A DNA stretch of 10,389 bases, taken from positions 1 through 10,389 of the forward strand of contig JAGQUL010000136.1 in assembly GCA_020438525.1 (NCBI GenBank), written 5' to 3'. Within the stretch, counting starts at the first letter, position 1; each line of letters begins with the position of its first letter. Position numbers and translations under genes: made by a program. Source of the stretch: Thermoleophilia bacterium (GTDB taxonomy: Bacteria; Actinomycetota; Thermoleophilia; Gaiellales; SKUG01). This document shows positions 6,222 through 10,389 of this stretch, piece after piece. Below the pieces are notes generated by a model. The model did not search any database. It was not told where the DNA came from and saw only the letters and a program-made list of their open reading frames with translations.

Positions 6222-6227
6222 TACGGT
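6222..6227 (+). promoter_or_regulatory. -10 element TACGGT, predicted leaderless start of the metalloprotease gene
   Basis: TACGGT ends 6 bases before ATG 6234. An in-frame ATG at 6228 touches the hexamer and would add only Met-Ala, so 6234 is preferred. There is no Shine-Dalgarno sequence. Confidence 0.42.
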
Positions 6228-6233
6228 ATGGCA

Positions 6234-7355
6234 ATGCGCACCTCCACATCCCGTCGACAGGTCCTCGTTCCCCTGCTCTTGCTGCTGCTCGTCGCGACGG
6301 CGCTCGCAGCGCCCGCTGCGGCGCACGCACGCGAGGGAAAGCGATGGCCCGGACGAACGATCACCTACTACGACGCGACCCGCGACAAGGTCGCCGTTCG
6401 CCGAGCCGTGATCGCGTGGAACTCAGTCGGCGCGAGGATCAGGTTCCGTCGCACGTTCAACCGGCGCCGCGCGAACATCGTGATCCGCAACACGCGCCAG
6501 GTACCCGCGGGATGCGGCACCGGGCAGGCCACGCTGGGCTATCCCGGTCGCGGCCGGCAGGGCTACGTGAACATCCTGCACGGCTACGCGAAGGACGGCC
6601 AGGGCTGCGCGTGGCCGGGCCAGACGTTCGTCGTGACGCACGAGCTCGGGCACGTGCTCGGGCTCGACCACGACGATCGCGCGTGCGCGCTCATGAACGC
6701 CTCCCACACCAATGGCGTGGCAGCGTCGCGATGCCTGCCCGGCGACACGTTCGCGCAGCACCGCGCGCAGTGGCGCTGCAGGTTGATCGAGGCGCGCGAC
6801 GCACGACGCGTCGTGCGCAAGTACGGCGGTCGGATGCGGCCCCGTCGCAGGAACCCGTGGTGCAACCTCGTGCCGTATCCGCGAGCTCCCGCGCCGCTGA
6901 CCGTGCAGTCGCCCGAGAACATGTCCACCGTCACCGTGACGCTGCACCGGCCCAACGACTACACGACGCCACCGTACCTGAAGAACGAGGCATCGGCGTC
7001 GAGCTACGAGCTGCATCGAACCGCCGGCAGCTGCCTTGCGTCTCGCCCGGCCCTGGGCAACGACGCGTGGCAGGAGTCGGCGGTCGCCGCGTACTCGTGG
7101 AGCATCGAGGCCGGCGGGGACGAGGTCGTGGTCGACAATCGACCCGAGCCTGCGGGCCCCTGGTGCTGGGCGGCATGGACGATCGACCAGTTCGGGCGCG
7201 CGAGCGCGGCGCCAGCGACCGCGACGGTCGACATCGCAGCGCTGCCGGGCGCCGCCGCACGCGCGGCGCGCAGCGCGACCAGGCGCCCGATGTCGCCGGG
7301 AGCGGGCGCCTCGACTCGACCACGATCCTTCGGCCTGTCGGGCGACACGCACTGA
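6234..7355 (+). CDS. Secreted matrixin-like zinc metalloprotease (metzincin, M10-type)
   Basis: A 373-residue exported protein. A signal peptide is clear: basic residues 1-9, hydrophobic core 10-27 and a cleavage site near AAAHA (28-32). The catalytic domain (about 35-200) starts with WPGRTITYYDAT, the usual first strand of matrixins, and an AVIAWNSVGARIRFRR helix-strand (58-73). The zinc site THELGHVLGLDHDD (135-148) is a full HExxHxxGxxHD motif: His136, His140 and His146 bind zinc, and Glu137 is the catalytic base. A Met-turn follows at CALM (151-154). There is no obvious propeptide with a cysteine switch. A C-terminal region (about 215-335, from PAPLTVQSPENM to DQFGRASAAPATATVDI) looks like a beta-sandwich of the fibronectin III type, followed by an Ala/Arg/Ser-rich tail. 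It probably cleaves protein outside the cell; the substrate is unknown. yaaA follows after one base. Confidence 0.92.
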   Translation: MRTSTSRRQVLVPLLLLLLVATALAAPAAAHAREGKRWPGRTITYYDATRDKVAVRRAVIAWNSVGARIRFRRTFNRRRANIVIRNTRQVPAGCGTGQATLGYPGRGRQGYVNILHGYAKDGQGCAWPGQTFVVTHELGHVLGLDHDDRACALMNASHTNGVAASRCLPGDTFAQHRAQWRCRLIEARDARRVVRKYGGRMRPRRRNPWCNLVPYPRAPAPLTVQSPENMSTVTVTLHRPNDYTTPPYLKNEASASSYELHRTAGSCLASRPALGNDAWQESAVAAYSWSIEAGGDEVVVDNRPEPAGPWCWAAWTIDQFGRASAAPATATVDIAALPGAAARAARSATRRPMSPGAGASTRPRSFGLSGDTH

Positions 7356-7356
7356 C

Positions 7357-8106
7357 GTGCTCCTGCTGCTGCCTCCGTCCGAGACCAAGGCCGCCGGCGG
7401 CGACGGTCCGCCGCTCGACCTGGACCGGCTGTCGTTCCCGGAGCTGACGCGACAGCGCGACCGCGTGCGGCGTGCGCTCAGCAGGCTGGCCGCGTCGCCT
7501 CGGCGATCACGCGAGGTGCTGGGTCTCGGCCCGCGCCAGGAGCAGGAGCTCGCGTTCAACGAGCAGCTGCTCGAGGCCCCCACGATGCCGGCGATCGAGC
7601 GTTACACCGGCGTGCTCTACGACTCGCTCGACGTGGGCTCGATGCGTGCGGCGCAGCGTCGCCGCGCCGATTCGCGGCTCGCGATCGGTTCAGCGCTGTT
7701 CGGGATCGTTCGCGCCGACGACCCGATTCCCGCCTATCGCCTCTCAGGCTCCACGAAGCTGCCGCGGCTGGGCTCGTTGGTCGCAGTGTGGAAGCCCGGC
7801 CTGGAGCCGGTGCTCGCCGATCTCGCCGAGTCGCAGCTCGTCGTCGACCTTCGCAGCGGTGCGTATCGGTCGCTCGCGCCGGCCGGCGAGGCCGTGACGG
7901 TGCGCGTGTTGAGCGAGCGGGCCGACGGCAGCCGGACCGTGGTGAGCCATGCCAACAAGGCGACGAAGGGTCGAATCGCTCGCGTGCTCGCGATTGCGAC
8001 GACCGAGCCGCGCACGATTCAGGACGTGGCCGCGCTCGTCGAGGCGGACGGGCTGCGGGTGGAGCTCGTGGACGATCGCTCGCTCGACGTGGTCGTGGAC
8101 GCCTGA
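7357..8106 (+). CDS. yaaA: YaaA / DUF328 (UPF0246) family peroxide-stress protein
   Basis: A 249-residue protein, the usual length for this family. The N-terminal signature LLLLPPSETKAAGG (2-15) is diagnostic. Other family marks are PAIERYTGVLYDSLD (78-92), FGIVRADDPIPAYRLSGS (115-132), LVVDLRSGAYRSL (161-173) and the C-terminal SHANKATKGRIAR (197-209). In E. coli YaaA lowers intracellular free iron during hydrogen peroxide stress and so limits Fenton damage to DNA; the fold is related to DNA-binding helix-hairpin-helix proteins. The start is GTG 7357, one base after the stop of the metalloprotease gene. No promoter or ribosome binding site is visible, so expression probably depends on translational coupling. 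The last 88 bases overlap the 3' end of the opposite-strand mannosyltransferase gene. Confidence 0.92.
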   Translation: MLLLLPPSETKAAGGDGPPLDLDRLSFPELTRQRDRVRRALSRLAASPRRSREVLGLGPRQEQELAFNEQLLEAPTMPAIERYTGVLYDSLDVGSMRAAQRRRADSRLAIGSALFGIVRADDPIPAYRLSGSTKLPRLGSLVAVWKPGLEPVLADLAESQLVVDLRSGAYRSLAPAGEAVTVRVLSERADGSRTVVSHANKATKGRIARVLAIATTEPRTIQDVAALVEADGLRVELVDDRSLDVVVDA

Positions 8107-9296
8107 CCACCACGACGTGCCGAGTCGAGTGCGCCCCTCCATGCCGCGAGCAGCGCGGCGACGAGCAGCAGGTTGCGAATCACGATCGCGATCGGCGAGT
8201 CGAGCACGAAGAACGTGGGGATCGTCGACGCGACGACGAGCAGTGCAGCGGTCCGCATCCGGGTGTCGCGGCATGACAGGCACACGGCGGCGAGCGCCAG
8301 CAGCCAGATCAGGAACTGCGGGCTGAGCACCTTGCTCGTCGCGATTGCCGTGAGCAGCGCGACGAACGCGAGGTCGAACCCGGCGGCACGGCTCGGCCAG
8401 GTGCCGGATGCGCGTGCGCGCCGAAGCGTGATGATCCATGTGAGCCCGACGAGCAGCGCTGCGGCGCCGGTCAACGCGTCGAGCGCGGTCGCGACGTCGT
8501 TCGCGCGCTCGTCGACGAGGTCCCAGGACCCGTTGCCCCACCGGGCCTCGGCCGTGGTTCCGTGTGCGATCGCCGATGCGTGCCACGGGGTTGCGGCGAT
8601 CGCCTCGACCTGCAGGCCGCGGCCGTCGCGGTTTTGGAGCGCAGAGTCGATCGGCCCGTGGAGCGCGCTCGCGGCGACGAGGCCCACTGCGAGAGTCGCG
8701 ACGAGCGCGACCGACGCTCGTACGAGCCGGCGCGGGTGCCACTCGGCGGCGAGCACCACGAGCGGCCATGCCTTGACGAGCACGCCGATCCCGGCCAGCG
8801 CTCCCGCGAGCAGCGGTCGCCGACCAAGCCAGAGCAGCGCTGCCACTGCGAGCAGCGTGGGCAGCAGGTCGAATCGCAGCGGTGGGTACTCGCGCAGCCA
8901 CGGCATCGCGAGCAGCCATGCCCAGACGCCGATGCGGCTGCCGTGGTCGCGGGCGGCGCCGGTGAGCAGGCGCGTGATGCCGGCGTCGCAGGCGAACATC
9001 AGCAGGACGAACGTGATCCCGTACGCGGCGGATCCGGCGGCGAGCGGGATGACGAGCACGAGCGCCGCCCCGGGTGGGTACTGCCACATCGCGTCGGTCG
9101 GCAGCGAACCCGTATCGACGACGTGCCTGGCGACCTCGAGGTAGTAGGCGATGTCCTGCATCTCGCTCGCGCGCCCGCGCGAGATGCCGAGCACGAGCCC
9201 CAGCACGAGCAGGCGAGTGACGAGCCACACGGGCCAGACGAGGCGGTCGAGTCGTTGCGGCTCGAGCTGCCGGATGTGCTGCACGAGCCGGGGCAT
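8019..9296 (-). CDS. GT87-like (DUF2029) membrane mannosyltransferase
   Basis: A 425-residue polytopic protein with about ten hydrophobic spans between 18 and 388. Order of family marks: EMQDIAYYLEVARHVVDTGSLP (45-66), with the Asp of the first extracytoplasmic loop (D48) expected to be catalytic in GT-C enzymes; MWQYPPGAALVLVIP (70-84); GIGVLVKAWPLVVL (169-182); GRGLQVEAIAATPWH (226-239); and SKVLSPQFLIWLLALAAV (321-338). The YPP, K-x-W-P, LQxE and SPQ[FY]LxW marks are typical of GT87, whose best-known members add mannose from polyprenyl-phosphate-mannose to phosphatidylinositol mannosides or related lipids. The acceptor here is inference. ATG 9296 has TACGAT 7 bases upstream. The C-terminal 28 residues (from about 398), rich in Ser and Thr, are encoded by the antisense of the yaaA 3' end and are probably not part of the fold. 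Confidence 0.87.
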   Translation of the reverse strand: MPRLVQHIRQLEPQRLDRLVWPVWLVTRLLVLGLVLGISRGRASEMQDIAYYLEVARHVVDTGSLPTDAMWQYPPGAALVLVIPLAAGSAAYGITFVLLMFACDAGITRLLTGAARDHGSRIGVWAWLLAMPWLREYPPLRFDLLPTLLAVAALLWLGRRPLLAGALAGIGVLVKAWPLVVLAAEWHPRRLVRASVALVATLAVGLVAASALHGPIDSALQNRDGRGLQVEAIAATPWHASAIAHGTTAEARWGNGSWDLVDERANDVATALDALTGAAALLVGLTWIITLRRARASGTWPSRAAGFDLAFVALLTAIATSKVLSPQFLIWLLALAAVCLSCRDTRMRTAALLVVASTIPTFFVLDSPIAIVIRNLLLVAALLAAWRGALDSARRGGQASTTTSSERSSTSSTRSPSASTSAATS

Positions 9297-9303
9297 CGCG
9301 GCG

Positions 9304-9309
9304 ATCGTA
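9304..9309 (-). promoter_or_regulatory. -10 element TACGAT, predicted leaderless start of the GT87-like gene
   Basis: On the minus strand TACGAT is followed by 7 bases and ATG 9296, the same spacing as the other leaderless-type starts here. No Shine-Dalgarno sequence is present in the 7 bases. Confidence 0.5.
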
Positions 9310-9341
9310 CCAGCGTCGTCCCCGAATCCAGGACGGCGCGA

Positions 9342-9358
9342 CCGGGACGAGGTCCCGG
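9342..9358 (-). terminator. Strong GC hairpin downstream of the HtaA-like gene
   Basis: CCGGGAC (9342-9348) and GTCCCGG (9352-9358) form a perfect 7-bp stem with a GAG loop, which may extend outwards through GACGG (9332-9336) with CCGTC (9369-9373). It lies about 50 bases after the stop of the minus-strand gene ending at 9408 and upstream of the next gene's promoter, so a terminator role is likely. There is no T tract, so this would be a hairpin-only or Rho-assisted stop. Confidence 0.45.
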
Positions 9359-9407
9359 CCGCACCGCCCCGTCAGCCGTTGCGGGATGACGCGTGCGAGC
9401 GCTGGGC

Positions 9408-10389
9408 TCAGGCGGTCGTTCCGCCCACCGTTGCCGTTCCCAGGAGCAGGCCCTTGGTGAACGCCGTGGTGCCGAACGCGCCGTTGAGCGCGCTGGCCGC
9501 ACCTTCGGTGAGCGTTCCGGGCACGCCTGCGACCGTCACCGACTGCTTGCCGGTGCTGACCGTGGGCGACGACAGGTCAAGGTCGAGCAGCGCTACCGCA
9601 TCGGAGCCGTTGACCTTGCCCCACAGCTGCGCGCGGCGGGTGTCGATCGTGAAGTCCGACAGCGTCACCGTGGTTGCAGCCTTGGTGAGCGTGATGCCGC
9701 CGCTGTGCGTGATCGAGCCGGCCAGGTTCGACAGGCGCACCGAGCCGCCGGTGATCGGGAACGCGTACGTCGCGCCCTCGAGCGTGGCGTCGGCTGCTGC
9801 GCCGGGCGTGATGCCGAGCGTGGTCAGCGCACCGAGCGCCGCATCCGACACGGCGAGCTGGGTATCGCCGCCCGTGAAGACCGCATCCCGTGGCTTGGCG
9901 ACCACGTTCGCGCGGCCCATCGCCAGACCCGCTGCGAACGCGTCGGATCGGAAGGCGGCGCGGAGCGCTGCCGCGCCGCGCGGGTGCAGGGTCACGCCGA
10001 CGTTCGTCACGACCGTGCTGAGGCCCTTTCGGGTGATCGCGGCCTTCGACAGGTCGAGGTTGAACAGCGGTGCGAAGGCCCGGCTGCCGTTGACGCGTCC
10101 GACGATCCGCGGGGTGCCGTTGCTCGTGATGATCCGGAAGTTGGAGAGCACGACGCGGGTGCCGCCGCCGCGCAGCACGAGACCACCTCGGTGGTTGATC
10201 ACGCCGGCCGCAGAATCGCCGTCGATTCGACCGGAGTTCACCGGGAACCGGAATCCACCCCGTGTCGCGGTCGCAGGGCCTGCCTTGTGGACGCGGATGC
10301 CGAGCGACGTGAGCGCGGCTCCGGTACCGGCGTCGAGCCGGAGCGAGGTCGCGCCGCCGCCGACCGGGTAGGTCGCGGCGTGCGCGGGC
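9408..10389 (-). CDS. Secreted protein with two tandem HtaA-like repeats (5' end outside the window)
   Basis: The frame is open from the window edge to the TGA at 9408, giving 326 visible residues. The first are PAHAATYPVGG, which looks like the end of a signal peptide with cleavage after AHA. Two beta-rich repeats of about 160 residues follow: repeat 1 at about 9885-10376 and repeat 2 at about 9411-9884. Matching landmarks are FPVNSGRID with FPITGGSVR, AGVINHRGGLVL with AGSITHSGGITL, VVLSNFRI with VTLSDFTI, FNLDLS with LDLDLS, and AAALRAAF with ASALNGAF near each end. This order resembles HtaA domains, heme-binding modules of corynebacterial surface proteins (established for those, only inferred here). 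The Trp-containing N-terminal strand typical of HtaA is not evident, and no LPXTG, membrane anchor or NEAT signature is visible. A plain cell-wall or adhesion beta-domain is the alternative. Composition matches the neighbours. Confidence 0.82.
   Translation of the reverse strand, partial: PAHAATYPVGGGATSLRLDAGTGAALTSLGIRVHKAGPATATRGGFRFPVNSGRIDGDSAAGVINHRGGLVLRGGGTRVVLSNFRIITSNGTPRIVGRVNGSRAFAPLFNLDLSKAAITRKGLSTVVTNVGVTLHPRGAAALRAAFRSDAFAAGLAMGRANVVAKPRDAVFTGGDTQLAVSDAALGALTTLGITPGAAADATLEGATYAFPITGGSVRLSNLAGSITHSGGITLTKAATTVTLSDFTIDTRRAQLWGKVNGSDAVALLDLDLSSPTVSTGKQSVTVAGVPGTLTEGAASALNGAFGTTAFTKGLLLGTATVGGTTA

Noticed and set aside
7744..9228. Minus-strand frame of 494 codons overlapping yaaA and the GT87-like gene
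   Set aside because: Arg/Ala-rich shadow without motifs. The GT87-like gene in another frame of the same strand has clear family motifs.
9151..10371. Plus-strand open frame of 406 codons opposite the HtaA-like gene
   Set aside because: The minus-strand frame has repeats, beta-strand periodicity and a signal-peptide end; the plus-strand frame has only Ser/Pro/Arg-rich low complexity.
1..10389. A dedicated novel defence, mobile or CRISPR-type system
   Set aside because: No nuclease, helicase, toxin, reverse transcriptase, repeat array or recombinase is encoded. The gene set is mixed envelope and housekeeping functions with uniform composition.

Overview
This window is GC-rich, densely coding bacterial chromosome. 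The codon use (third positions mostly G or C), GTG starts, a tRNA without an encoded CCA end, and the protein families suggest a high-GC actinobacterium. Thermoleophilia (Solirubrobacterales-like) is my best guess, from general resemblance only. I see no insertion sequence, phage gene, integrase, CRISPR array or toxin pair. It reads as ordinary chromosomal housekeeping and envelope sequence, not a dedicated accessory system.

Layout. (1) 1-76: the 3' part of a tRNA-Cys gene followed by a clear intrinsic terminator. (2) 169-609 (-): a small alpha-helical protein of unknown function, divergent from (3) 677-2146 (+) and 2223-3695 (+), two tandem paralogous polytopic membrane proteins that resemble GT-C glycosyltransferases. 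(4) 3705-4931 (-): an AAA-type ATPase like the actinobacterial DUF5925 proteins, convergent with (3) and divergent from (5) 5071-5571 (+), a GNAT acetyltransferase. (6) 5588-6148 (-): a cytosolic-looking protein with one perfect EF-hand calcium loop. (7) 6234-7355 (+): a secreted matrixin-like zinc metalloprotease, followed one base later by (8) 7357-8106 (+), a YaaA/DUF328 peroxide-stress protein. (9) 8019-9296 (-): a GT87-like membrane mannosyltransferase whose 3' end overlaps yaaA on the opposite strand. (10) 9408 to the window end (-): the C-terminal part of a secreted protein with two tandem HtaA-like beta-rich repeats, cut by the window edge.

How the genes fit together. They do not form an obvious single pathway. 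Three are membrane proteins of the GT-C type and two are exported proteins, so cell-envelope building is a loose theme. The most consistent structural signal is regulatory: seven of the nine complete genes have a TAnnnT -10-like hexamer ending exactly 6-8 bases before the start codon, with no Shine-Dalgarno sequence. This predicts leaderless mRNAs and helps fix the start codons. The two exceptions are yaaA, which is directly coupled to the gene before it, and the AAA ATPase gene, whose start is ambiguous. A perfect 16-base palindrome lies between the divergent EF-hand and metalloprotease genes and is the best operator candidate.
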